In this document: piece by piece, positions 1-6,935 of the stretch
Position numbering within the stretch: the stretch's first letter is position 1
How the letters are laid out: each line of letters begins with the position of its first letter
From: Clostridia bacterium
Lineage (GTDB): Bacteria; Bacillota; Clostridia; Christensenellales; Aristaeellaceae
Direction: 5' to 3'
Assembly (NCBI GenBank): GCA_017469605.1
Contig: JAFUGB010000068.1
Coordinates: 1-9,213 of the forward strand
DNA: 9,213 bases
The notes under the pieces: generated by a model
Seen by the model: the letters and a program-made list of their open reading frames with translations, nothing else
What the model was told of the DNA's origin: nothing
The model's database searches: none
Made by a program: the position numbers and the translations under genes

Positions 1-993
<993 letters not shown>

Positions 994-1020
994 TTAGTTA
1001 AACGGTTACGCATCACGCAT

Positions 1021-1050
1021 ATTGTAGTATATCCGCACGCATTTTGTCAA
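1021..1050 (-). promoter_or_regulatory. Sigma-A-type promoter of ftsH
   Basis: On the minus strand, TTGACA (1050-1045) is followed after 18 bp by TACAAT (1026-1021). Transcription would begin near 1014 and leave a leader of about 70 nt before the ftsH ATG at 942. The -35 is a perfect consensus match and the -10 differs at one position. Seen by eye only. Confidence 0.75.
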
Positions 1051-1084
1051 TAACGCGGGCCGAAAGTTCACAATCGGGCCATAT

Positions 1085-1100
1085 ATTAGGATTTTCTAAT
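1085..1100. other. Small palindrome between the divergent promoters
   Basis: ATTAG (1085-1089) and CTAAT (1096-1100) form a 5-bp inverted repeat with a 6-nt centre. It lies in an AT-rich patch between the ftsH promoter and the ABC operon promoter. It could be a regulator binding site, but nothing in the sequence names one and a repeat this short can occur by chance. Apart from this and the two promoters I see nothing else in 943-1240. Confidence 0.2.
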
Positions 1101-1173
1101 GTTGCCGCGCCGCCGGCCCATCGCCCATCCGGACCGCGGGGCACCCCTGCCGATTCCGCTTTTATATTTTTCA

Positions 1174-1202
1174 TTGACAGGCGTGTTAATTCCGAGTAAA
1201 AT
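1174..1202 (+). promoter_or_regulatory. Sigma-A-type promoter of the amino acid ABC operon
   Basis: TTGACA (1174-1179) is followed after exactly 17 bp by TAAAAT (1197-1202). The predicted start near 1209 gives a leader of about 30 nt before the permease ATG at 1241, too short to hold a riboswitch. The -35 is perfect and the -10 is one base off consensus, so strong constitutive strength is expected unless an unseen repressor acts. Confidence 0.8.
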
Positions 1203-1240
1203 GGTTAGGTATCACATTATTGACCTTTGAAAGGACAGCC

Positions 1241-1921
1241 ATGACCGAACGCGTTTGGAAAATCCTTGTTGAATCCTTCCCCAAAATACTGCTTCCGGGA
1301 CTCCGGATGACGCTGCCCTTGACGGCCATCGCCTTTGTGCTGGCCATGATCATTGCCATTGTGGTGGCGCTGATCCAGTTTGCGCGCGTCAAGGGGCTGA
1401 GCCAGCTTTGCCGGTTCTACATCTGGGTCATTCGCGGCACGCCGCTGCTGGTACAGCTGTTTGTGGTATTTTACGGCCTGAAGGCCGGCATGCATATGTC
1501 CCCCTTCTGGGCAGCGGTGCTGGTATTCGCCGTCAATGAGGGCGCCTATTGCGCCGAGACCATGCGTGGGGCGCTGGAGGGCGTGCCCGCCGGGCAGATC
1601 GAAGCCGGCTACTGCGTAGGCATGAGCTACACCCAGATCATGCGCCGCATCGTGCTGCCCCAGGCGCTGCGCACAGCCTTTCCCAGCCTGAGCAACGGCC
1701 TGATCAGCATGGTAAAGGATACCTCGCTTACCGCCAATATCACGGTGGCCGAAATGTTCATGGCCACCCAGCGCATCAACGCCCGGTACTATGAACCGCT
1801 GGCGCTGTATCTGGAGGCGGCGGTCATTTACCTGCTGTTTTCCACAGCGCTTTCCTGGCTGCAGCGCTGGGGCGAAAAACGGCTTCAATCCCTGGGTGGA
1901 AGGGAGGCCCGCCATGCTTGA
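1241..1921 (+). CDS. Polar amino acid ABC transporter, permease subunit
   Basis: 226-residue integral membrane subunit of an amino acid importer of the HisM/GlnP/TcyB family, a usual length for it. It has several long hydrophobic segments (for example about residues 28-47 and 81-105) and the cytoplasmic EAA coupling loop (Glu121-Ala122-Gly123, then VGMSYTQIMRRIVLPQALR), which contacts the ATPase. The segments FYIWVIRGTPLLVQL and VKDTSLTANITVAEM are typical of the polar amino acid group. I chose ATG 1241 over an upstream in-frame TTG at 1220 because an AAAGGA site (1230-1235) sits 5 nt before it. The stop overlaps the start of the ATPase gene by 8 bp, indicating translational coupling. The family is firm. 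Cystine (TcyB-like) is the closest guess for substrate, by resemblance of the three subunits, but other polar amino acids are possible. Confidence 0.93.
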   Translation: MTERVWKILVESFPKILLPGLRMTLPLTAIAFVLAMIIAIVVALIQFARVKGLSQLCRFYIWVIRGTPLLVQLFVVFYGLKAGMHMSPFWAAVLVFAVNEGAYCAETMRGALEGVPAGQIEAGYCVGMSYTQIMRRIVLPQALRTAFPSLSNGLISMVKDTSLTANITVAEMFMATQRINARYYEPLALYLEAAVIYLLFSTALSWLQRWGEKRLQSLGGREARHA

Positions 1922-2654
1922 GGTAAGGGACCTGAAAAAAAGCTTCGGAGATCTGCCCGTGCTGCGGGGCGTATCCCTGCAAATGCGCAAGGGCGACGTA
2001 ACGGCCATCATCGGCCCCAGCGGCGGCGGCAAAACCACGTTGCTGCGCTGCATCAACTTCCTGGAAAAGGCCGACAGCGGCACGCTGACCTTCGGCGGTC
2101 GCTCCTATGATCTGGGCGCCATCGGCAAGCGCGATATCGCCGCCATCCGCATGAAGACCGGCTTTGTATTCCAAAGCTTTAACCTGTTCAGCAACAAAAC
2201 GGCGGTGCAGAACATCACCGAAGGGCTGATCATCGCCCGCAAAATGCCGCGGGACCAGGCCAACGCCATCGCCATGCGGGCGCTGGATCAGGTGGGGCTG
2301 CGGGATCGGGCCGATCATTACCCCAGCCAGCTTTCCGGCGGCCAGCAGCAGCGCGTGGCCATTGCCCGGGCAGTGGCCACAAGCCCTGAAATCATCTATT
2401 TTGACGAGCCCACCAGCGCCCTGGATCCCGAGCTCATTGGCGAGGTGCTTTCCGTCATGCGCGATCTGGCGTCCAGCGGCATGACCATGCTGGTGGTCAC
2501 CCATGAAATGCGCTTTGCCCGGGAGGTATCCAGCCGCGTGATCTTCATGGAAAACGGCTCCATTGTGGAGCAGGGCGAATCCGGCCCATTTTTTGCCGCG
2601 CCCAGGGAGGCGCGCACCCAAGCATTTCTGCGGACCATTTCCGCTGAAAAATAA
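1914..2654 (+). CDS. Polar amino acid ABC transporter, ATP-binding subunit
   Basis: 246-residue nucleotide-binding subunit that powers the importer from the cytoplasmic face. All motifs are present in order: Walker A GPSGGGKT (34-41), Q-loop Gln87 (FQSFNLF), ABC signature LSGGQ (140-144), Walker B ending Asp164-Glu165, D-loop SALD (168-171) and H-loop His197 (VTHEM). The Walker A has Gly where most relatives have Ser (GPSGSGKS), a tolerated change. ATG 1914 is chosen because GGGAGG (1902-1907) lies 6 nt upstream and MLEVRDLKKSFG is the normal start of the family; the longer open frame upstream is just permease sequence in another frame. It overlaps the permease gene by 8 bp and is followed 21 nt later by the binding-protein gene. 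Equivalent to GlnQ/HisP/TcyC; the substrate cannot be set from this subunit. Confidence 0.95.
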   Translation: MLEVRDLKKSFGDLPVLRGVSLQMRKGDVTAIIGPSGGGKTTLLRCINFLEKADSGTLTFGGRSYDLGAIGKRDIAAIRMKTGFVFQSFNLFSNKTAVQNITEGLIIARKMPRDQANAIAMRALDQVGLRDRADHYPSQLSGGQQQRVAIARAVATSPEIIYFDEPTSALDPELIGEVLSVMRDLASSGMTMLVVTHEMRFAREVSSRVIFMENGSIVEQGESGPFFAAPREARTQAFLRTISAEK

Positions 2655-2675
2655 ATCAAATTGGAGGAAAAACAC

Positions 2676-3476
2676 ATGTTCCGTAAACTGACCGCCCTTT
2701 TACTGGCCTGTTTCCTGATGCTTTCCCTGCCTGCCGCCCTGGCGGACGACCTGCTGGATACCGTCATGAGCCGCGACAACGGCCAAAGTCAGCTGATCAT
2801 CGCCACCGAAGGCACCTGGGCGCCCTGGACCTATCATGATCCCGACAGCGATGAGCTGGTGGGCTTTGATGTGGAAGTGGCCCGGGCCATCGCCGCGCAG
2901 CTGGGCGTGGAAACCAAGTTTGTGGAATGCCCCTGGGAGAGCATCTTCATGGGCATTGACAGCAAAATGTACGATATCACCGCCAACGGCGTGGAAATCA
3001 CCGAAGAGCGCAGCGAAAAGTATGATTTCAGCGTTCCCTACGCCTTCCTGCGCACGGCGCTGATCGTACGGGGCGATAATGACAGCATCCACAGCTTTGA
3101 GGACCTGCGCGGCAAAAAGACCGCCAACTCCGCCGGCAGCACCTACGCCCTGACCGCCGAAGGCTACGGCGCCGAAACCGTGGTGGTTTCCACCCTGGCC
3201 CAGACCCTGGACCTGGTGCTGTCCGGCAGCGCCGACGCCACGCTGAACGCCGAGCTTTCCTTCAGCGATTACATGAAGGAGCATCCCGAGGCCAACCTCA
3301 AGGTGGTTGCCCTGAGTGAGGAAGCCAGCGACGTGGCCATCCCCGTGCGCAAGGGCGCGGAAAACGCCAGCTTCCTGGCCGCCTTGGACGGCGCCATCCA
3401 GCAGCTCCGTGCCGACGGCACGCTGAAGGCCATCTCCGAAAAATACTTCGGCATCGATATCACCGCCGCGGAATAA
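2676..3476 (+). CDS. Polar amino acid ABC transporter, substrate-binding protein (cystine/FliY-like)
   Basis: 266-residue extracytoplasmic binding protein that captures the amino acid and delivers it to the permease. Residues 1-23 are a signal peptide ending LPAALA before Asp24. The mature protein is a family 3 periplasmic-type fold: ATEGTWAPW (43-51), LVGFDVEVARAIA (61-73), then ITEER with Arg112, the position that usually binds the ligand carboxylate, and YDFSVPY. The run WESIFMGIDSKMYDI resembles the corresponding part of cystine-binding FliY/TcyA proteins; that is inference. ATG 2676 is 8 nt after GGAGG (2663-2667). A Cys at residue 12 sits in an LLAC context, but it is too near the N-terminus and a hydrophobic stretch follows it, so signal peptidase I cleavage looks likelier than lipidation. 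Last gene of the operon; the element at 3509 starts 32 nt after its stop. Confidence 0.93.
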   Translation: MFRKLTALLLACFLMLSLPAALADDLLDTVMSRDNGQSQLIIATEGTWAPWTYHDPDSDELVGFDVEVARAIAAQLGVETKFVECPWESIFMGIDSKMYDITANGVEITEERSEKYDFSVPYAFLRTALIVRGDNDSIHSFEDLRGKKTANSAGSTYALTAEGYGAETVVVSTLAQTLDLVLSGSADATLNAELSFSDYMKEHPEANLKVVALSEEASDVAIPVRKGAENASFLAALDGAIQQLRADGTLKAISEKYFGIDITAAE

Positions 3477-3492
3477 GCTTCCGACGCGAGCA

Positions 3493-3506
3493 GCGCAGAT
3501 TTGCGC
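3493..3506. other. Small palindrome beside the mobile element
   Basis: GCGCA (3493-3497), four bases, then TGCGC (3502-3506): a perfect 5-bp inverted repeat that ends 2 bp before the left terminal repeat of the element. No T-run follows it, so it is not a complete terminator as it stands. It may be half of the operon's original terminator, or a palindromic target site that the element chose. Both readings are inference. Confidence 0.3.
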
Positions 3507-3508
3507 AG

Positions 3509-3523
3509 AAGGGGCTGTTGCAC
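3509..3523 (+). repeat. Left terminal inverted repeat
   Basis: 15-bp AAGGGGCTGTTGCAC, exactly complementary to 4044-4058. It marks the left end of the element; the end could be one or two bases further in if the leading AA is not part of the repeat. Confidence 0.8.
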
Positions 3524-3535
3524 TAAGCTCCACAA

Positions 3536-3573
3536 AAAAAACGGAGAAGTTCGTAAGAACAACTCCGTTTTTT
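3536..3573. terminator. Nested hairpin terminator near the left end of the element
   Basis: Arms 3536-3546 (six A then CGGAG) and 3563-3573 (CTCCG then six T) pair over 11 bp. An inner GTTC/GAAC stem (3549-3552 with 3557-3560) sits inside a symmetrical AA/AA internal loop. The T-run on one side and A-run on the other let it end transcripts from both directions. It lies 60 nt after the binding-protein stop and before the transposase remnant, so it probably now ends the ABC operon transcript and shields the element from outside transcription. Confidence 0.8.
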
Positions 3574-3628
3574 GCTGTATAATGTAACTGCAATGAAACA
3601 ATATCAGCAAGCAGATTATACAGCAAAA
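3570..3628. repeat. 14-bp inverted repeat enclosing the transposase start codon
   Basis: TTTTGCTGTATAAT (3570-3583) is exactly complementary to 3615-3628, with a 31-nt loop that holds the ATG at 3593. The left arm shares its four T with the terminator and contains TATAAT (3578-3583), a perfect -10 box without a clear -35. In a transcript that starts outside, the hairpin would trap the start codon. In one that starts from the TATAAT, about 7-10 nt downstream, the left arm would be missing and the start codon free. Confidence 0.6.
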
Positions 3629-4036
3629 GAAACGGCGGTACAAGTCGTTTTGCCTTTGAATGTGGAGACCATCATTCCGGAAAACGATTCGGTGCGGACG
3701 CTCGTGAGAATAGCGGAAAGGATCAATTATACAAAGCTGTCCGGGGCATATGAGTGGGAAAATCCGCGGGTTGTGTGGCGAAAAGAAGTGGAAAAAGGGA
3801 TGGCCAAGCTGGCCGAGAAACAGAAGAAACGAACGGCAGAGCTGCGGACACGGTACGCTTTTGAGCTTGGAAAAAGCAAGGAACCGGAAGAAATGCTGTT
3901 CCAACTGCTCCAGCGATTTGAATGACACGCACGCCTTGTTGCCGTTGGTGAAACGCATGGAGGAATCCTGCTGTACGCCATCGCGTTCGACATCGAAAAA
4001 TTGCACGCCAAAGAACAAAAAGAGGCTGCTGCACTT
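3593..4036 (+). pseudogene. IS1182-family transposase remnant (N- and C-terminal pieces, middle deleted)
   Basis: From ATG 3593 the frame runs 110 codons to TGA at 3923-3925. The first part (MKQYQQADYT, then VVLPLNVETIIPENDSVRTL and INYTKL) resembles the N-terminal DNA-binding start of IS1182-type transposases. Then comes a charged, probably helical stretch (VEKGMAKLAEKQKKRTAEL), and no catalytic DDE region. After the TGA the same frame continues and reads LLYAIAFDIEKLHAKEQ (from 3968), like the conserved C-terminus of that family; no stop precedes the right terminal repeat. So the gene has lost its core by internal deletion and also carries an in-frame stop. No Shine-Dalgarno sequence precedes the ATG. 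It cannot encode an active transposase; whether the short N-terminal protein is made and acts as a repressor is unknown. Confidence 0.65.
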
Positions 4037-4055
4037 TTTCTTTGTGCAACAGCCC
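4023..4055 (+). other. Hairpin at the right end of the element
   Basis: GGCTGCTGCAC (4024-4034) pairs with GTGCAACAGCC (4044-4054) over 11 positions with one mismatch, around a T-rich loop. The right arm is part of the terminal repeat itself. It may stop transcripts leaving the element or be an imperfect inner copy of the repeat used in transposase binding. Confidence 0.4.
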
Positions 4056-4058
4056 CTT
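4044..4058 (-). repeat. Right terminal inverted repeat
   Basis: GTGCAACAGCCCCTT, the exact complement of 3509-3523. It marks the right end of the element. Confidence 0.8.
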
Positions 4059-4321
4059 TCCTTATGCCCGGGAGCTGGCTTGGCGACAAAAGCGCTTCAG
4101 GCGCAGGTTGTTTGTTGATCGTCGATCCCAGCATCGCCGGGACAGATGTCCAGATGACCGGGTAGGCCCTGACGTTCCCCCGTAAATTGCGTTAGTGTTT
4201 CTCTTTGCGTTTGCTGCTTTTACGTCGACAAACGCACTGTTGCATTTTTGTGCAAAGTGGGAGTGCGGCTGCCGCGGGGAACCGGCGCATCCGGCGGGCA
4301 AGAAATCGTAACAGTCCCGGC
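4059..4321. other. Gene-free stretch between the element and the DUF3267 gene
   Basis: No frame here has a convincing start, ribosome binding site or recognisable protein, and I see no tRNA or known riboswitch. Open frames that cross it on the minus strand also run through the element or the DUF3267 gene in the wrong frame. It holds the imperfect hairpin TCCCAGCATCGCCGGGA (4125-4141 region) and the larger hairpin at 4233-4267. It may be the untranslated tail of the DUF3267 gene or debris of an older insertion. Confidence 0.4.
4233..4267 (-). terminator. Stem-loop downstream of the DUF3267 gene, possible weak terminator
   Basis: TTGCA (4240-4244) and TGCAA (4251-4255) pair around a TTTTTG loop. 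CACT (4235-4238) with AGTG (4256-4259) extends the stem past a single bulged G; alternatively CGCACT (4233-4238) pairs with AGTGCG (4262-4267). On the minus strand it comes about 55 nt after the DUF3267 stop, with only TTTG after it, so termination would be weak. Its CTGTTGCA (4237-4244) is identical to the core of the element's terminal repeat. Confidence 0.35.
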
Positions 4322-4897
4322 TCATTCGGGCAGGTAGAAGGTTTGCTTGGGGCCGGTATCCCGCATCAGCGTGCGGGGATCGCGGAAGCGCAGCAGGTAC
4401 AGGCCGGTATCGTACAGATCGCCGGCGCAGCCGCCCACGTGCACGGCCAGGGCGATGGCGGCAAAGAACCTGTTCACCGGGTTCGCAAGCGTCATTACCA
4501 GCCCGCCAAAGAGCAGCGTAAACACCACAAAAGGCGCAAGCAACGCGATCAGCGAGGCCCGGCGGTACACGTAAATATCGGGCACGCCGCAATAGGCCAC
4601 GGTGGCCGTCAGGCCGAAGGTCAGCCTGCGGCCGGTGAGCAGCTTGTAGGCCGCGCCGTGCACCAGCTCGTGCAGCACGATGTAAGCCAGCAGTCCCGCC
4701 GCCAGCGCCAGAAAGGCAAAGGGCGAACCGTTTTTAAAGATGCTTCCGGGCCTGATGATCAGGAAAGCCGCGGCGATGATCGCCGCCATTACGATCGCGG
4801 CAATCACATTCAGCCAGACGCCAACCTTCCTGCTGGCGGCGTCCACGGTATAGGCTGCTCTGTATCCCATGGGCAGCTCTTTTTCGTAATGCTTCAT
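4322..4897 (-). CDS. DUF3267-type membrane protein with HEXXH zinc motif (putative metalloprotease)
   Basis: 191-residue protein with about four hydrophobic segments (roughly residues 27-48, 60-82, 114-137 and 144-158). The second contains HELVHG (His76-Glu77, His80), the zinc-binding pattern of integral membrane metalloproteases. Downstream, HVGGCAGDLYD (153-163) gives Asp160 or Asp163 as a possible third metal ligand. This pattern and size match DUF3267, a family described as putative zincin peptidases; I know of no characterised substrate for this member. ATG 4897 is chosen because AGGAGG lies 9 nt upstream and MKHYEKELPMGYR reads as a normal soluble N-terminus; the open frame extends to 4990 but would run back through the promoter. 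It converges on the ABC operon and is divergent from the C39-like gene pair, with which it shares the promoter region 4926-4975. Confidence 0.82.
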   Translation of the reverse strand: MKHYEKELPMGYRAAYTVDAASRKVGVWLNVIAAIVMAAIIAAAFLIIRPGSIFKNGSPFAFLALAAGLLAYIVLHELVHGAAYKLLTGRRLTFGLTATVAYCGVPDIYVYRRASLIALLAPFVVFTLLFGGLVMTLANPVNRFFAAIALAVHVGGCAGDLYDTGLYLLRFRDPRTLMRDTGPKQTFYLPE

Positions 4898-4925
4898 GGA
4901 AAAGCGCCTCCTTTTTCGCTTCATG

Positions 4926-4954
4926 ATTTTACCATACCGAATGGATTTGTGCAA
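4926..4954 (-). promoter_or_regulatory. Promoter of the DUF3267 gene
   Basis: On the minus strand, TTGCAC (4954-4949) is followed after 17 bp by TAAAAT (4931-4926). Its start would fall near 4919, giving a leader of about 20 nt that includes the AGGAGG site. Its -35 overlaps the -35 of the plus-strand promoter. Confidence 0.65.
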
Positions 4955-4975
4955 CGCGCCCTCCTGTGATACAAT
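4947..4975 (+). promoter_or_regulatory. Promoter of the C39-like gene pair
   Basis: TTGTGC (4947-4952), 17 bp, then TACAAT (4970-4975). The -10 is good; the -35 matches consensus only in its TTG half. Transcription would start near 4982, about 30 nt before ATG 5011. TATACA (4984-4989) is a second possible -10, without a clear -35. Confidence 0.55.
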
Positions 4976-5010
4976 AAAGCGTATATACAAAGGTTTTACC
5001 GGAGGAAGCC

Positions 5011-6816
5011 ATGAAGCCGCGCACGCTGTTGATGTTGACCCTTTTATTCTGCCTGGCCCTGTGCCCGACGCTGGCCGAGCCCGCCTGGGTGCAAACGCCG
5101 GGCGGCCCGCTGAACATGCGCAAAAAGCAAAGCGCCAATGCCGCCATCATCGCGGCCGTGCCCAACCACAGCCGGGTGGAGGCCGAGGAGACCGCGGGCG
5201 AATGGACCAGGATCACCTATCAGAAAAAGACCGGCTATGTGAAAACCGAGTTTTTGCTCATGGCCTCGGCCATGGCGGGCAAAACGGTGTATGCCGATGC
5301 CCATGCGGTGATCACCTATGCCGCGCCGGACGCCGCCGCGCCTATCCTGGCGGTGTTCAATACCGACGATCCCATTTTTGTGGAGCGGATCGCGGGCGAC
5401 TGGGCAGTGATCATCCAGGGGGAGCAGCGGGGCTACGCCGCCGTTGAGGATTTTTCGGCCCAGCGGCAGACGCCCGCGGGCGCCCTGGATTTCATTCCGG
5501 AAGCCGGCGTAACGGTGCGGGAATGCACGCTCCGGCGCGGCGATGCGGAGACCGCCGTCCTGCCCGCCGGCACGGCGGTGACCGTGGCGCATACGCCGTC
5601 CGCCGGGGAAGCGTGCCTGGCGGAAACGCCCCAGGGCTGGGGCTGGGTCTCCCGGGCGGGCATCAGCCTGGCGGAGTATCCGGACGAGGCCGTGAGCCTG
5701 CCCGGGGGCATCACGGCCACCGAGGCCACGGCCCAGGCCGAGGCAGCGCTCAAAAAGCAGTTTAAGCAATTTGGCAGGCAGCGCATGTACAGCATTGTGA
5801 CCCTGTATAAGGAAAGCGCCTATCGCTGCGGATTTTTCAGCGACGACGGCCAGCTTTTGTATGCCGCCGTCCTCGATCCCCAGGGCGCGCTCCTGGCCCA
5901 GGCCGATTATACCGGCTTCGCCGTTCCCGTCCATACGGCCGAGCTGCTGCCCTCCGGCGAAATCATGGTCGATCTCAGCGGCGATTCCCTGGCAGTGGGC
6001 GATATGCTGGACATTGCCGTTTCGGCCTGGACCCAATACCAATGCCAGTATTCGCTGGAAGGACCGTCCCCCGCGGAAACGGCCCCCGGCGGGCACTTTA
6101 CCGCCGCCTGGCGGCCCCGGCAGGCCGGGGATTACACGCTGACCGTGACCGTCACCGATGAAGACGGCCTCAGCGCGGCCTGGCGCCGGGAGATCACGGT
6201 AACCCCCGCCGTTTCCCAAACCGCCCAGACCATATATAGCCAGAAGGACGGCTGGTGGCTGGACAAGGCGTACCGCGCCAGCACCCTGGACCGATCGGGC
6301 TGCGCCATCTTTACGCTGAGCCATGCCCTTTCCCGCATGGGCCTTACGGGCGACGACCTGCTGCCCCAAAGCCTGGCCCAAACCTTTGCCCTGTGCCTGA
6401 CGCCCGACGGCACCAATAACGAGCGCCTGATCCGGGAGGCCGCCGCGGCCTACGGCTTCAAAACCAGGAGCGAGCTGCTTACCGACGCCCGGCAGATCGC
6501 CAATTACCTGCGGAACGGCGCCATGTTCAGCTTTTCCATCGCCCGGGGACACATCGCCCTGGCGGCGGGCATCAGCCAGGACGGCACCATGGTGCGGGTG
6601 GTTGATTCCGCGCCCTTTGCCACCTTTGACCGGATCGTGGGCGACAGCCTGTATTACCAGACCCGCAGCGGCGGCTTCCGCGCGGCGGTGCGCATGGAGG
6701 ATCTGCCCGGGGCCCGCTGGTACCTGGATACCGACGATTACGGCGGGCTGGAATACTGGCTTCGTCTCAGCTATGTGGCCAAGCGCGGCGCGCGGCTGAT
6801 CCAGCCGGCAGACTGA
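5011..6816 (+). CDS. Secreted SH3-repeat protein with C39-like papain-fold peptidase domain (catalytic residues present)
   Basis: 601-residue exported protein of unknown function. Residues 1-22 are a signal peptide (ends CPTLA, then Glu23). Next is a bacterial SH3 domain (about 23-84, with GGPLNMRKK and GEWTRITYQKKTGYVK), two further weaker SH3-like repeats (about 85-150 and 155-230), a PepSY-like stretch (about 236-305), an Ig-like beta sandwich (about 310-405, with AGDYTLTVTVTDEDG), and a C39-like domain (about 408-560). The last has Gln411 in YSQKDGWW, Cys431 in RSGCAIF, His514 in RGHIAL and Asp532 in VVDSAP, the expected oxyanion Gln and Cys-His-Asp set of papain-fold peptidases. Bacterial SH3 domains often bind peptidoglycan, so action at the cell wall is a reasonable inference. 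ATG 5011 follows GGAGG (5001-5005) by 5 nt. The next gene is a paralogue with the same domain order. Substrate and even peptidase activity are unproven. Confidence 0.82.
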   Translation: MKPRTLLMLTLLFCLALCPTLAEPAWVQTPGGPLNMRKKQSANAAIIAAVPNHSRVEAEETAGEWTRITYQKKTGYVKTEFLLMASAMAGKTVYADAHAVITYAAPDAAAPILAVFNTDDPIFVERIAGDWAVIIQGEQRGYAAVEDFSAQRQTPAGALDFIPEAGVTVRECTLRRGDAETAVLPAGTAVTVAHTPSAGEACLAETPQGWGWVSRAGISLAEYPDEAVSLPGGITATEATAQAEAALKKQFKQFGRQRMYSIVTLYKESAYRCGFFSDDGQLLYAAVLDPQGALLAQADYTGFAVPVHTAELLPSGEIMVDLSGDSLAVGDMLDIAVSAWTQYQCQYSLEGPSPAETAPGGHFTAAWRPRQAGDYTLTVTVTDEDGLSAAWRREITVTPAVSQTAQTIYSQKDGWWLDKAYRASTLDRSGCAIFTLSHALSRMGLTGDDLLPQSLAQTFALCLTPDGTNNERLIREAAAAYGFKTRSELLTDARQIANYLRNGAMFSFSIARGHIALAAGISQDGTMVRVVDSAPFATFDRIVGDSLYYQTRSGGFRAAVRMEDLPGARWYLDTDDYGGLEYWLRLSYVAKRGARLIQPAD

Positions 6817-6869
6817 AAGAAAATAAGAACAAATGCGAAAAAATATTTACAGATTTCAGTCATATGGTA

Positions 6870-6898
6870 TGGAAATTCGTAATAAATTGTGTTAAGAT
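6870..6898 (+). promoter_or_regulatory. Possible promoter of the second SH3/C39-like gene
   Basis: TGGAAA (6870-6875), 17 bp, TAAGAT (6893-6898) lies in the AT-rich 119-bp gap between the paralogues; GATAAT (6896-6901) is an overlapping alternative -10. No terminator with a T-run separates the two genes, so read-through from the first is also likely. Weak match. Confidence 0.3.
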
Positions 6899-6935
6899 AA
6901 TAGAACAGTACAAAGGGAACCCGGAGGAGACTGCT

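Larger units (their letters stand above)
3509..4058. mobile_element. Non-autonomous IS1182-like element, internally deleted (about 550 bp)
   Basis: The segment is bounded by perfect 15-bp inverted repeats AAGGGGCTGTTGCAC (3509-3523) and its complement (4044-4058). It is visibly richer in A and T than the genes around it. Inside are a terminator-type hairpin, a second inverted repeat around a start codon, and a reading frame whose start and end resemble the two ends of an IS1182-family transposase with the middle missing. Full-length members carry a transposase of about 450-550 residues, so well over half of the gene is gone. No target duplication is visible: the bases outside are GCGCAG on the left and TCCTTA on the right. 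It lies between the convergent ends of the ABC operon and the DUF3267 gene and interrupts no recognisable gene. Such a copy could only move if a full copy elsewhere supplied transposase. The family name rests on remembered protein motifs, not a search. Confidence 0.72.

Noticed and set aside
4191..4244. Short basic minus-strand frame (MQQCVCRRKSSKRKEKH)
   Set aside because: No ribosome binding site, only 17 codons, and the start codon is inside a hairpin.
5044..6552. A 502-codon open frame on the minus strand opposite the first SH3/C39-like gene
   Set aside because: The same artefact: low-complexity composition and no start signals, while the plus strand is clearly coding.
6790..6804. CGGCTG/CAGCCG hairpin at the end of the first SH3/C39-like gene as a terminator
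   Set aside because: It is inside the coding sequence and is followed by an A-rich, not a T-rich, run.
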